From Leisingera aquimarina DSM 24565 (GTDB lineage Bacteria; Pseudomonadota; Alphaproteobacteria; Rhodobacterales; Rhodobacteraceae): a stretch of DNA of 64,000 nucleotides. This document shows, piece after piece, positions 45,010 through 54,597 of the stretch. Location: assembly GCF_000473165.1 (NCBI RefSeq), contig NZ_KI421504.1, forward strand, positions 1,516,100-1,580,099, written 5' to 3'. Positions within the stretch are counted from its first letter, which is position 1; every line of letters starts with the position of its first letter. The position numbers and the translations under genes were made by a program. The notes beneath the pieces are model-generated. The model had not been told where the DNA came from. It saw only the letters and a program-made list of their open reading frames with translations, and made no database searches.

Positions 45010-45651
45010 ATGCACAAGATACTGGCGCTGTTGAGTTTGCTGCTTTTTTCATGTCCTGCCTGGGCTGAGCCGCTGCGGATCACTGCCCTGGGCGACAGTC
45101 TGGTGCAGGGCTACGGGCTGCCGCAGGACCAGGGCCTGGTGCCGCAGCTGGAGCGCTGGATGAATGAAAACGGCGCCGAAGTGGTTCTGCAGAACGCCGG
45201 TGTGTCCGGCGACACTACAGCGGGCGGGGCGGAACGGGCCGCGTGGACGCTGTCGGACAATCCCGACGGGTTGATCGTGCTTTTAGGGGGCAATGACCTG
45301 TTGCGCGGTCTGGCGCCAGAGGAGGCGCGGGCCAACCTGGCCCTCATCCTGCAGGAAGCGAAGGCCCTGGGCATTAAAGCACTTCTGGTCGGCATGAAGG
45401 CGCCGGGCAACTACGGGCCGGAGTATAAAGCCGCTTTTGATGCGATCTACCCGGATCTGGCCGCCGAATTCGGCGCGGTTCTGCACCTGGATGCCTTTGC
45501 GGGCATTGCAGCAAAGGCGGGTGGCGACCCTGCTGCGGCGCAGGCTTATATGCAGGATGACGGTATCCACCCCAATGCCCGGGGCGTTGCGCTGAATGTG
45601 GCTGCGATCGGGCCGGCTGCCCTGCAGCTGGTCGAGATGATCACCCAGTGA
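45010..45651 (+). CDS. tesA: TesA-like SGNH hydrolase (arylesterase/thioesterase I)
   Basis: A 213-residue periplasmic esterase with a signal peptide (MHKILALLSLLLFSCPAWAE). The SGNH blocks are the nucleophile ITALGDSLVQGYGLP, NAGVSGDTTAGGAERA, LLGGNDLLRG and the Asp/His pair DGIHPNARG. Members hydrolyse short esters, thioesters and lysophospholipids. It is divergent from the YbbA-YbbP transporter, matching the E. coli order. The ATG at 45010 begins the signal peptide. A terminator follows immediately. Confidence 0.93.
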   Translation: MHKILALLSLLLFSCPAWAEPLRITALGDSLVQGYGLPQDQGLVPQLERWMNENGAEVVLQNAGVSGDTTAGGAERAAWTLSDNPDGLIVLLGGNDLLRGLAPEEARANLALILQEAKALGIKALLVGMKAPGNYGPEYKAAFDAIYPDLAAEFGAVLHLDAFAGIAAKAGGDPAAAQAYMQDDGIHPNARGVALNVAAIGPAALQLVEMITQ

Positions 45652-45680
45652 AAACAGCCCCGGCGGGCAGGGCTGTTTGA
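45651..45680. terminator. Bidirectional terminator between tesA and the cold-shock gene
   Basis: AAACAGCCC / GGGCTGTTT with a 9-base loop sits immediately after the tesA TGA and between convergent genes. On the minus strand it is followed by a T-run from AAAA at 45651-45654. Confidence 0.75.
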
Positions 45681-45709
45681 AAGCTTTCAAGCGTGATCAG
45701 AAGTTCGGA

Positions 45710-45919
45710 TCAGGAGGCCAGTGCAATATCAACCGCGGACTCGCGGCCATCCCGGCCCGCCTGCAGCTCAAAGGTCACTTTCTGATTGTCTGCCAGGCCG
45801 GTCAGCCCCGATCGCTCAACTGCGGAAATGTGGACAAAAATATCCTTGCCGCCATCGTCGGGTGCAATAAAGCCATAGCCTTTGGTGGTGTTGAACCATT
45901 TGACGGTGCCAGTCGCCAT
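45710..45919 (-). CDS. CspA-family cold-shock protein
   Basis: A 69-residue single cold-shock domain that binds single-stranded RNA and DNA. RNP1 is KGYGFIAPD and RNP2 is DIFVHISAV. The AGGAG ribosome binding site lies about ten bases before the ATG. About 200 non-coding bases separate it from the L,D-transpeptidase start, so a long 5' leader as in other cold-shock genes is possible but not shown. Whether expression is cold-induced cannot be seen. Confidence 0.95.
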   Translation of the reverse strand: MATGTVKWFNTTKGYGFIAPDDGGKDIFVHISAVERSGLTGLADNQKVTFELQAGRDGRESAVDIALAS

Positions 45920-46118
45920 CGTCGTATTCTCCTAAGTCGTCTCAATTCTCTGCCCGCTTCATGCGGCAGAACGGCAGCGGTACCTAGAGGGTCATGACCG
46001 CGCCGGTAAGGCAACAGTGATGATACCCGCGTAACGTTGCGGTGACAGAATTGAGTAGGAATCACCCCTGGCGCAAGAAAAAATCCAAAGTGACGCGGGG
46101 TCTCCGGCAGAACCGTGC

Positions 46119-46691
46119 CTAAAGCACTGTCACAACCGTGCCGAGCGGAACCCGCTGATACAGATCCATAACATGCTCGTTCATCATCCGGATGCAGCCG
46201 TTGGATACAGAGTGCCCGATGGTCTGCGGCTGGTTGGTGCCATGGATGCGGAAGTAGGTGTCGATGCCGTTCTGAAACAGATACAGGGCCCGCGCACCCA
46301 ACGGATTTTCCGGCCCGCCGGGCTGAATGTACTCATTGTCGACGAATTTGGCATAGGCCCGCGGATCGCGTTCGATCATCTCGTCGGTCGGGCGCCAGGT
46401 GGGCCAGACCTTCTTGCGTTCGATCACCGCGGTGCCGGTGAACTCCAGACCGGCCTTGCCGACACCAACGCCATAGCGCATCGCCTTGCGCTTGTCGGTG
46501 ACAAAGTAAAGGTAGTAAGAGCGCGGCAGCACCAGGATTTGCCCCGGGGCAAAATCCTTGCGGATCCGGACCTCCTGCGGGGTGGGATCAAAGGGAGCGG
46601 GGTCTTTCTTGCGGGCCAGCGCAGGCAGCGGAAGCAGGGTTGCTGCGGCGGCCGCAGTGCCAGTGCTCAAAATTTTCCGGCGTGAAATCAT
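46119..46691 (-). CDS. L,D-transpeptidase (YkuD domain), Tat-type signal
   Basis: A 190-residue protein with an N-terminal MISRRKILSTGTAAAAATLL that has the twin-arginine motif SRRKIL. The YkuD catalytic signature is HGTNQPQTIGHSVSNGCIRM with nucleophile Cys in SNGCIRM. Such enzymes make 3-3 cross-links in peptidoglycan or attach lipoproteins to it. It lies in a region rich in envelope genes. The 61-base gap to the upstream membrane-protein gene suggests possible co-transcription. Confidence 0.93.
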   Translation of the reverse strand: MISRRKILSTGTAAAAATLLPLPALARKKDPAPFDPTPQEVRIRKDFAPGQILVLPRSYYLYFVTDKRKAMRYGVGVGKAGLEFTGTAVIERKKVWPTWRPTDEMIERDPRAYAKFVDNEYIQPGGPENPLGARALYLFQNGIDTYFRIHGTNQPQTIGHSVSNGCIRMMNEHVMDLYQRVPLGTVVTVL

Positions 46692-46752
46692 GGCTAAATC
46701 TCCGGATGTCTGTTGTGTCTTCTAATCATCTTCCGGCGCGGAATGCGCTGGG

Positions 46753-47136
46753 TCAACGGGTTTCCGCAGACGGGCCGGCAAGTGTTGCAAGCGTAGCAGC
46801 AGCCAGGGTGCAGACGGCAATCCAGCCAAAGTACCAGAATTTCCCGGCCAACAGGTTCTCGGCGTAAGACGCGGCGAATTGCGCTTTGCCTGCTGCCGCG
46901 ATGGCAAAGGCCGCAGCACCGAAGACCGCGAAACCCGCGGCTGTCAGCCAGCGTGGCAGATGCAGCAGCCGGGCGGCAAGGGCCAGGGCAAGACCGGGCA
47001 GGGCGCCCAGCCAGATCACTTTGCCCGCCCACCAGGGATGTGCCCCCAGTCCTGCGGTCAGGTTCATAAAATGCGCCAGCTCGGCGGCTGCCAGAACGGC
47101 CGCAAGCGGCGGCAGGAGGCGGAGTATCTGTTGCAT
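46753..47136 (-). CDS. Hypothetical membrane protein, 127 residues
   Basis: Unrecognised. Four predicted membrane helices cover nearly the whole chain (ILRLLPPLAAVLAAAELAHF; VIWLGALPGLALALAARLL; LTAAGFAVFGAAAFAIAAA; YFGWIAVCTLAAATLATLAG). A short basic/polar linker separates helices two and three. It sits 61 bases upstream of the L,D-transpeptidase on the same strand. Codon use resembles its neighbours, so I take it as real; the role is unknown. Confidence 0.65.
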   Translation of the reverse strand: MQQILRLLPPLAAVLAAAELAHFMNLTAGLGAHPWWAGKVIWLGALPGLALALAARLLHLPRWLTAAGFAVFGAAAFAIAAAGKAQFAASYAENLLAGKFWYFGWIAVCTLAAATLATLAGPSAETR

Positions 47137-47265
47137 GTCCTTGATATTGAAGCGGCGGCCTGCGGCTTCCAGTGCTGATTACAGGTTTGTGAAGCTCCGG
47201 CGGCTTCCCTTGCGGCCCCGCGGCGGTCGTCTATATCAGGGCAGGATTTATGCGGAGGAGCCATC

Positions 47266-47691
47266 ATGGGCGCCAAGACCCTGACCTGCCTGGCCTGTGC
47301 CCAGCTGAACCGGGTGCCGGAGGACAAGCTGGGCAAAGGCCCCAATTGCGGCAGTTGCGGCGCGGCGCTGATGCCGGGCAAGCCGGTGGATGTGGATCCG
47401 GCCATCTTGCAGAAGGCGGCGCAGAATGACGATCTGCCGCTGGTGGCCGATTTCTGGGCGCCCTGGTGCGGGCCCTGCCGGACGATGGCGCCGGAATTTG
47501 CCAAGGCTGCCAAGACATTGGGCAGCAAAGCGCGGTTGGTCAAGCTGAACACCCAGGATCACCCGTCCACCGGTGCGCGCTACCGGATCCGCGGCATCCC
47601 GACCCTGGTCGCCTTTGAGCGCGGCAAGGAGAAAAAGCGCCAGGCCGGCGCGATGCCGCAGGGCCGGATCGTCAGCTGGCTGCGCGGTTAG
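47266..47691 (+). CDS. trxC: Thioredoxin 2 (TrxC)
   Basis: A 141-residue zinc-binding thioredoxin. The N-terminal zinc finger uses the pairs CLAC and CGSC (TCLACAQLNRVP; PNCGSCGAAL). The thioredoxin domain has the active site WAPWCGPCRTMAPEF and the cis-Pro region YRIRGIPTLVAFERG. TrxC reduces disulfides under oxidative stress and is separately regulated from Trx1. It ends overlapping by 4 bases the convergent small membrane-protein gene. Confidence 0.95.
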   Translation: MGAKTLTCLACAQLNRVPEDKLGKGPNCGSCGAALMPGKPVDVDPAILQKAAQNDDLPLVADFWAPWCGPCRTMAPEFAKAAKTLGSKARLVKLNTQDHPSTGARYRIRGIPTLVAFERGKEKKRQAGAMPQGRIVSWLRG

Positions 47692-47900
47692 GCGCGGTTG
47701 CCGTAGGCCTGCCCGAGGACCGGCTGCGATTGCAGCCAGCAGCGCAAGGAAAGAACAGCAATAACCAGCACGGTCGCGCCCAGGCCGGCTGCTGGATACA
47801 GCAGCAGGCTCATCCACAGCGGCAGCGCGGCCACGAAAAACCCAAAGGCCGTTGCGCACATCCCGGTGATCATACCTGCGAACAATCCAGCCCAAACCAT
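47688..47900 (-). CDS. Small hypothetical membrane protein, 70 residues
   Basis: Unrecognised. Two hydrophobic helices (LFAGMITGMCATAFGFFVAA; LWMSLLLYPAAGLGATVLVI) are followed by a short polar tail. The ATG is preceded by a strong GAAGGAG ribosome binding site with good spacing, which argues for a real gene despite the small size. It converges with trxC with a 4-base overlap. Function is unknown; no family name can be offered. Confidence 0.65.
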   Translation of the reverse strand: MVWAGLFAGMITGMCATAFGFFVAALPLWMSLLLYPAAGLGATVLVIAVLSLRCWLQSQPVLGQAYGNRA

Positions 47901-48037
47901 GGCAACTCCTTCTCCGGGAGCAATCTAGCCTGACCGCCCCAGTGTCTCTCAAGGCTATCTTGCGGGCAATTTTGCTTAAAAAAGGTTTAAAATGTGTCAA
48001 CAAGCAGAGCGGCACAGCGCGAAAGGAAGGTGCGGGG

Positions 48038-48409
48038 CTATTTTGAGGTCAGCGCCACGCCGTCCTTGGCCTTTGGCATCTTGCCTTTGCCCTGCTCCAG
48101 AACATGGGCCAGTTCATGCGCCAGCAGTTCGGAATCCTTGGCGAATGCAGGCTTCATCACATAGATATTGTTGCCGACGGTGAAGGCTTTGGCCTTCAGT
48201 TCCTTGCAGACGTCCTTGGCATTGCCGCCGACATGCACCCTGACCTTGCCCAGATTGCCGCCGAAATGCGCCTCCAGCCCTTTGCGCAGATCGCCGGGCA
48301 GTTTCTTCTCCGAGGTGCCTTCGGGTTCAGTCTTGAGCTTCTTGCGCTTGGCCTTCTTGCCCTTGGTTGCCTCGACCTGTGCCTTCACCTCTTCCGGTTT
48401 CAAAGCCAT
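48038..48409 (-). CDS. DUF4157 (eCIS-core-like) protein with HELAH motif
   Basis: A 123-residue protein. The first 40 residues are very Lys-rich (VEATKGKKAKRKKLKTEP). The remainder matches the DUF4157 core: GDLRKGLEAHFGGNLGKVRV, AKAFTVGNNIYVMKPAFAKD and the zinc-metallopeptidase-like SELLAHELAHVLEQGKG. In other bacteria this domain is found in effectors of extracellular contractile injection systems, or as a stand-alone module of unknown use. No injection-system gene is nearby. The GGAAAGGA site upstream supports the start. Confidence 0.8.
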   Translation of the reverse strand: MALKPEEVKAQVEATKGKKAKRKKLKTEPEGTSEKKLPGDLRKGLEAHFGGNLGKVRVHVGGNAKDVCKELKAKAFTVGNNIYVMKPAFAKDSELLAHELAHVLEQGKGKMPKAKDGVALTSK

Positions 48410-48479
48410 GCGGGATCCTTTCCAACGCTTTACCCAACAGATGGCGCCGGGGCGCCTGCCGCGATGGTAGCGCAGAGCG

Positions 48480-48850
48480 GCGAAAAGGCGAAATGGAGAA
48501 GGGAGCGTAACGTCCTGCCCCTTGGGACGTGGCGCGCAGCGGCACGGCCCGCGCCTTGGGCTTCGCCCGTTTCGACCTGAAACTGTCCCCCGGACAGTTT
48601 CCTGGACGGTCTCAACTCCCCCGGAGTTCGAACCGGTCCGCGCAGCGGCAAACGCTCCGGGGGAGCGTTTGAGGTTCGGACGGGCGGAGCCCTGCGCAAC
48701 CAGCGGTCCAAGTCAAAGGGCATCGCCGGCAGGAGTTCCCTCTGGGACGTGGCGCGCAGCGGCACGGCCCGCGCCTGACCTTCCCCCCGGGAAGGCGCAT
48801 TCGCACCTCCCCAAGGTCAGGCGCGGGCCTTGTGCTGCGCTGGAAGAGCA
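48480..48850. repeat. Palindrome-rich non-coding patch with a 34-bp direct repeat
   Basis: This gap of about 510 bases between the DUF4157 gene and the secreted hypothetical is packed with inverted repeats and holds no gene I trust. An exact 34-bp direct repeat lies at 48523-48556 and 48743-48776. Between and after them are GAAACTGTCC-ccc-GGACAGTTTC (about 48577), CAAACGCTCC-ggg-GGAGCGTTTG (about 48650), and a 15-bp stem CCCGCGCCTGACCTT / AAGGTCAGGCGCGGG (48768-48827). Several units share a CCCCCGG core. This resembles a cluster of mobile palindromic repeats. Confidence 0.7.
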
Positions 48851-48919
48851 AGAAGGCGAAACTACAAAGAGGTTTGCGCCGATGGTGAAGCTGCTCTGCT
48901 CATGCGTTGCTGCATAAGT

Positions 48920-49351
48920 TTAAGGCTGGCATTTGTTCAAACCTCGCATATTCAGCCACAGAAACGTGGCGATAGACACTTGGTTTCCGGTTTCTGACGC
49001 CGCCGGCTTAAAAGTGATTTTGACGGCAACAAGAGGAGCGTTGGTGTTGACCAGCCTGACGCCGGAGTTGATCTGAACCGCCGCCAGTTTCGCCTTGAGA
49101 GCGTTGAAATGCCGGGACCAATTTACCCGGCAAAGGGATTGAGCATCCTGCTGCAGGAAGTAGCCGGTGTCTGATACCGTAAACGTCAGCTCCAATGCGT
49201 TGCCGGCTGCTGCCCCGCCAAATTTTGAAGGGGCAGTTACCAGCGCTGAACTTGCAAGTTCAGCGCTGACGCCGGACTTTAGGCGCACCTCTTCAGCAGA
49301 AAGAGGAAATGCGGCCCCCAAGGCCAAACCCAAGAGCCACCGCTTCGGCAT
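48920..49351 (-). CDS. Hypothetical secreted protein, 143 residues
   Basis: Unrecognised. A signal peptide is clear (MPKRWLLGLALGAAFPLSAE). The mature part has beta-like stretches (GNALELTFTVSDTGYFLQQD; LVNTNAPLVAVKITFKPAAS) and one internal Cys. Its ATG is 2 bases after the ettA stop on the same strand, so translation is probably coupled to ettA. Function is unknown. The longer frame reaching 49459 would overlap ettA and lose the signal peptide. Confidence 0.6.
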   Translation of the reverse strand: MPKRWLLGLALGAAFPLSAEEVRLKSGVSAELASSALVTAPSKFGGAAAGNALELTFTVSDTGYFLQQDAQSLCRVNWSRHFNALKAKLAAVQINSGVRLVNTNAPLVAVKITFKPAASETGNQVSIATFLWLNMRGLNKCQP

Positions 49352-49353
49352 GA

Positions 49354-51021
<1,668 letters not shown>

Positions 51022-51329
51022 GTGACTGCTCCATGATGGGGAAATTCTAGCTGGCTGGTGTGATAACGGATGGGCGGCGGCGGGGCAATGAGGGATGCGG
51101 GAGGCCGGAACCGGCGTCCGAACCGGGGCGGGACCGGCTGCCTCTTGCCCGACTCACCCGTCCTGGCCCACACTGATGGGCACCGGAAACTTCGGGGCGC
51201 CCCGGCTTGCCGCTGGCTGCGCCCAGACCTGACGATGCCGCCCTATCAGTGACTGTAGACACACCCGCGGCATCCAAGACCTGAGCCACAGCGGCCGGGG
51301 GGCCTTTCCTAACACAGGAGGACCCTTTG
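51022..51329. other. Intergenic region upstream of ettA and ybaK (308 bases)
   Basis: No gene is visible between the divergent starts of ettA and the YbaK-like gene. It should contain both promoters. A strong AGGAGG lies 8 bases before the YbaK start. I could not identify -35/-10 boxes with confidence, and I see no strong inverted repeat. Confidence 0.4.
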
Positions 51330-51797
51330 ATGATCGCCTCACGCCTGAAACATCATCTGGAGGCACAAGGCCTGCCATTCGGCACGGTCCGCCATCCCTA
51401 TACCGCCACATCCGCCGAATGCGCCGAAAGCGCGCATGTGCCGGGGGACCATCTGGCAAAATCGGTGCTCATCCACATGGAGGAAGGCCCGGTGCTGGCC
51501 GTGGTGCCCTCCAACCAAACCGTTGATCTGCACGCGCTGCAATCCATGATGGACCGCCGCCTGGGCCTGGCGCCGGAATATGAGCTGAACCAGGTCTTTG
51601 ATGATTGCGACCCCGGTGCTGCCCCCTGCGTGGGGCAGGCTTACCATGTACCGACGGTGATCGACGACAGCTTGACCGGCCTGGACAAAGTCTGGTTCGA
51701 AGCCGGCGACCACAAGACATTGGTGGAAATGAAGGGGAATGATTTCGATGCCCTGATGAAGGATGCGAAACACGGATCCTTCTGCACCATGCACTAA
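51330..51797 (+). CDS. YbaK/prolyl-tRNA-associated deacylase domain protein
   Basis: A 155-residue protein of the YbaK/ProX superfamily, which hydrolyses mischarged aminoacyl-tRNA. Features are FGTVRHPYTATSAECAESAH, DHLAKSVLIHMEEGPVLAVV and VFDDCDPGAAPCVGQAYHVP, with the conserved Lys in HLAKSVLIH. The exact substrate tRNA is not evident. The ATG at 51330 follows AGGAGG. It is divergent from ettA. Confidence 0.9.
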   Translation: MIASRLKHHLEAQGLPFGTVRHPYTATSAECAESAHVPGDHLAKSVLIHMEEGPVLAVVPSNQTVDLHALQSMMDRRLGLAPEYELNQVFDDCDPGAAPCVGQAYHVPTVIDDSLTGLDKVWFEAGDHKTLVEMKGNDFDALMKDAKHGSFCTMH

Positions 51798-51854
51798 CAG
51801 CCGTGCAGCAAAGGACTGCCGCCCCCGTGTCAACGGGGCGGCGCCTGATGCGGG

Positions 51855-52118
51855 TCAGAAATCGAACAGATCTTCCAGAAAGTTCTTCTTTTTCTTCTTA
51901 TAGGGTTTCTTGCCGTAGCGCGGATCATAATCGCCGCCCCGGTCGTCATGCCGCTGCGGCTGCTGCGGTGCGGCCTGCACTGGCTGGGAGGAGCGCTCGA
52001 TGATCTTGTCCAGCTCGCCCCTGTCCAGCCACACGCCGCGGCATTTCGGGCAATAATCAATCTCCACACCGGCGCGGTCGCTCATAACCAGCTGGGTTCC
52101 GTCAATCGGGCACTGCAT
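51855..52118 (-). CDS. TFIIB-type zinc-ribbon protein
   Basis: An 87-residue protein of the zf-TFIIB family (COG3809 type). The zinc site uses Cys pairs MQCPIDG and YCPKCRGVWLDRGELDKI. A Gln/Pro-rich linker leads to a basic/aromatic tail (KPYKKKKKNFLEDLFDF). The start was set at the ATG with AAGGAGACACAG directly upstream; the longer upstream frame lacks support. Function is unknown, probably nucleic-acid or metal binding. Confidence 0.88.
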   Translation of the reverse strand: MQCPIDGTQLVMSDRAGVEIDYCPKCRGVWLDRGELDKIIERSSQPVQAAPQQPQRHDDRGGDYDPRYGKKPYKKKKKNFLEDLFDF

Positions 52119-52271
52119 CTGTGTCTCCTTGTGCAACTCCAGCGACTCACGTGGGCAGCCCCGCTCGCTTGCGCAAGGCAACAGCCCCGCAAATTCGGGA
52201 AAATTGCAGAATTCCGCCCATTCCCAAGGACCTGACCCATGGTAAGCTGCCTGCAAACCATGGAGGCACAC

Positions 52272-52886
52272 ATGAGCAGCAAAACCATCCAGGCCGGGTT
52301 TCTGACCCTGATCCTTGCCAGCACCCCCGCATTCGGCGGCGAAGGCGGTGGCGGCGGCAGCCGGGACAGCGGTGCAAGCAGCGGCGGCGGCGGCCAGCGC
52401 AGCGGGCTAAGCTCCCGGGCGACAAAAACCGTTGTCACGACGCTGACACGCGGTTTTGACCGCTGCGGGACATTGCCCAAAGTCTACAGATACGACTGCT
52501 ACCGCCACACCTACAAGCTGGCGGTTCAGCAACTGGGCGGCAACCATGCCTATGCCGAAGCAACCAAGGCGCTGGAACTGGTGCAGGACACGCTGACTCA
52601 GGCGGTGAAACAGAACCTGGACCCGGCGCAGAAACCCAAGCGTAAGGGGCTGAACCTCTACCGCGCGGTAAAACCCGCCGCAGTGCCGCAGATTCAGCGG
52701 CAGACCGAACGGGCGATGAAACAGGCCGAAACCATCCTGCTGCGCTCCCCCGCGGACAAGCAGGTGCATTATGCCCGCATCGCCGAAGCGGTGAACTCCA
52801 ATAAGGTTCTGCTGCGCTCAGCCCTGCTGCCAGGTGGGGCTATCCGGCTGGTCTGGACGCTGCTCAAGGCGGCGGTTCCTGCCTGA
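52272..52886 (+). CDS. Hypothetical secreted protein with a Gly/Ser-rich N-terminus
   Basis: A 204-residue protein not recognised by me. It has a signal peptide (MSSKTIQAGFLTLILASTPA) and then a Gly/Ser-rich stretch (EGGGGGSRDSGASSGGGGQ). The rest is a helical, Lys/Arg/Gln-rich domain (TTLTRGFDRCGTLPKVYRYD; YKLAVQQLGGNHAYAEATKA) with two Cys near the start of that domain. A GGAGG lies before the ATG at 52272. It is divergent from the TFIIB-ribbon gene. The compact domain could be a small periplasmic or surface protein. Confidence 0.6.
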   Translation: MSSKTIQAGFLTLILASTPAFGGEGGGGGSRDSGASSGGGGQRSGLSSRATKTVVTTLTRGFDRCGTLPKVYRYDCYRHTYKLAVQQLGGNHAYAEATKALELVQDTLTQAVKQNLDPAQKPKRKGLNLYRAVKPAAVPQIQRQTERAMKQAETILLRSPADKQVHYARIAEAVNSNKVLLRSALLPGGAIRLVWTLLKAAVPA

Positions 52887-52925
52887 CCCGGGCGGATTGA
52901 CTGGGGCGGCCTGACCAGTGCGGCC

Positions 52926-53333
52926 TCAGCGCACCACATGCACCGCACAGGCGGCGTGGCGCACCACATGGCCGGAGGTGGACCCCCAAAGCAGGTCCTG
53001 CATCGACGGGCGGTGCGAGGCGAGGACGATCAGATCAGGCTGGTTCTGATCGGCCCAGTCCAGAATAGTGCGGCCGGAATGCCCTTCGACCAGCTCGCCT
53101 GTGGCATTGGGCAGCGTCTTTGCCAGCCCGTCCAACTCGGCCTGCAGCGCGCTGCGGGTGCCATCCATGAAATCTGCGGGGATGTAAGAGATCGCATAGG
53201 CCGGAACCTGCTCGATCACATGCAGCAGCGTCACCTTGGCTCCGGGCGCAGACAGCAGCCGCGCCACTTTCAGCGGCCCGGTCACATCCCGCTCGGGATC
53301 AAATGAAATCGGCACCAGGACATTGTGGTACAT
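52926..53333 (-). CDS. Universal stress protein (UspA family)
   Basis: A 135-residue UspA-fold protein. The opening MYHNVLVPISFDPERDVTGP and the ending LIVLASHRPSMQDLLWGSTS, then GHVVRHAACAVHVVR, give the nucleotide-binding G-x2-G-like signature. Function is usually stress survival; binding of ATP cannot be judged. The ATG has a GGAGG about eight bases upstream. It is convergent with the Gly-rich secreted protein gene. Confidence 0.92.
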   Translation of the reverse strand: MYHNVLVPISFDPERDVTGPLKVARLLSAPGAKVTLLHVIEQVPAYAISYIPADFMDGTRSALQAELDGLAKTLPNATGELVEGHSGRTILDWADQNQPDLIVLASHRPSMQDLLWGSTSGHVVRHAACAVHVVR

Positions 53334-53439
53334 AACAAACCTCCATCGGTTGATGTTCCTGTCAATGATAGTCCTGCCGGCGGCAGCCTGCCATGACCGG
53401 GGTCAAAGCAGGTGCTGCTCCGGGTGGAATTGAAAGACG

Positions 53440-53763
53440 CTAGGTGCCGAAGACCTCCGCCACGTCATACATCACCGGCTCAAAACTGCGGCACAGTTCG
53501 TTGATCTTGCGGTTGCGCTCGCGCATTTCGGGACTGCGCAGCATTGCCATGAAATCCTCGCGGCGGCGCCATTGCGAGTAGTTGGCGATACGTGTCTGCG
53601 CGTCATTCACATGCAGGCCGGCCGAAACAAAGCCGGGCTGTTTCGAGATGAAGTCCGCATAGGCGTCCTGCAGCGCCTCCAGCAGGTCCTGGCAGGTCCC
53701 GGGGGTCATCTCAAATGTGGTGATAACGGTTTGGATATCAGCGGTTTTTGCTATTTTCGGCAT
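53440..53763 (-). CDS. Antibiotic-biosynthesis-monooxygenase-like (ABM) protein
   Basis: A 107-residue alpha+beta barrel protein: IQTVITTFEMTPGTCQDLLE, KQPGFVSAGLHVNDAQTRIA and YSQWRRREDFMAMLRSPEMR are characteristic of the ABM/DUF4188-like ferredoxin fold. Some members are quinone or haem monooxygenases; others have no known role. The ATG at 53763 has GGAGGGG in front. It lies 106 bases from uspA on the same strand. Confidence 0.85.
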   Translation of the reverse strand: MPKIAKTADIQTVITTFEMTPGTCQDLLEALQDAYADFISKQPGFVSAGLHVNDAQTRIANYSQWRRREDFMAMLRSPEMRERNRKINELCRSFEPVMYDVAEVFGT

Positions 53764-53916
53764 TGGCCCCTCCGTTGACTTCCCCCAGCCTACGCCTGTT
53801 CGCGCATAAAGCGCACGACCTTTTTTGAGGTTGCAACCATTTCGGGATAAGCGAAAATTTAATACAACCTTAACTATAAGCCGAAACTCTTGCCGCAATG
53901 TTCTGAGGGTTCTGGA

Positions 53917-54576
53917 ATGAAACCTGCCTGTGCCGTATGTCTTGCCCTGACGCTGGCCCAGCCGGCGGCTGGCGGTGCATGGCAGGAGAAGCCAGGCAGG
54001 GGGTTTGCTTCTGCCAGCGCGACCTACCGGCAAACCGGTGATGAAGGCGCGCAAGAGCTGAGCTATTACGGGGCATTCGGCGTTACCTCCAAACTCACTC
54101 TCGGCATTGATCTGAACCAAAATTCCGCGGGCTCCGGCCATGCCCTGTTTTTTGCCCGCCTGCCGCTGCGCGCCGGCCCCCGTTACCGGCTGGCTGCTGA
54201 GGCAGGGGCCGGCGGCAATCATTTCCGGGGTCTTTGGCAAATGATGCAAAAGGCAACCCTGTCTTACGGGCGCAGTTTTGATACCGGCCAAACCACCGGC
54301 TGGCTGGCGGTCGATGCCGCGTACGAGCTGCGCAACAGCGGTTTCGATGCGGCCTGGAAACTGGACGCCACCATCGGTCTGAACCGGCCCGGAAAAATCG
54401 CGCCGATGCTGCAGATAGAAACGTACAAGCCGGGCGGCGGCCGGTTTTCCTATGCGCTGACCCCGGCCGTGCGCTATCCGCTGGACGGCAGCCGGGAGTT
54501 GATCCTGGGGCTGGAGTACCGCAACACAGGCCGGCGCAGCCTTGGACTGGAGCTGGGGGTATGGCAAAGGTTCTGA
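53917..54576 (+). CDS. Hypothetical outer-membrane or secreted beta-rich protein
   Basis: A 219-residue protein with a signal peptide (MKPACAVCLALTLAQPAAGG) followed by alternating short beta-strands ending in aromatic residues: ELSYYGAFGVTSKLTLGIDL, FARLPLRAGPRYRLAAEAGA, GWLAVDAAYELRNSGFDAAW and GVWQRF at the C-terminus. The last residue is Phe after an aromatic pattern, as in outer-membrane barrels. No family is recognised. It lies downstream of a low-GC promoter-like stretch (53840-53880) and 21 bases before the HugZ-like gene, which suggests a common transcript. Confidence 0.6.
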   Translation: MKPACAVCLALTLAQPAAGGAWQEKPGRGFASASATYRQTGDEGAQELSYYGAFGVTSKLTLGIDLNQNSAGSGHALFFARLPLRAGPRYRLAAEAGAGGNHFRGLWQMMQKATLSYGRSFDTGQTTGWLAVDAAYELRNSGFDAAWKLDATIGLNRPGKIAPMLQIETYKPGGGRFSYALTPAVRYPLDGSRELILGLEYRNTGRRSLGLELGVWQRF

Positions 54577-54597
54577 AGCCTTTCACTGAAACCAGAG

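Noticed and set aside
53820-53880. Promoter boxes before the beta-rich exported protein
   Set aside because: A low-GC stretch with TATAAG is visible, but no convincing -35 at normal spacing, so no promoter is listed.
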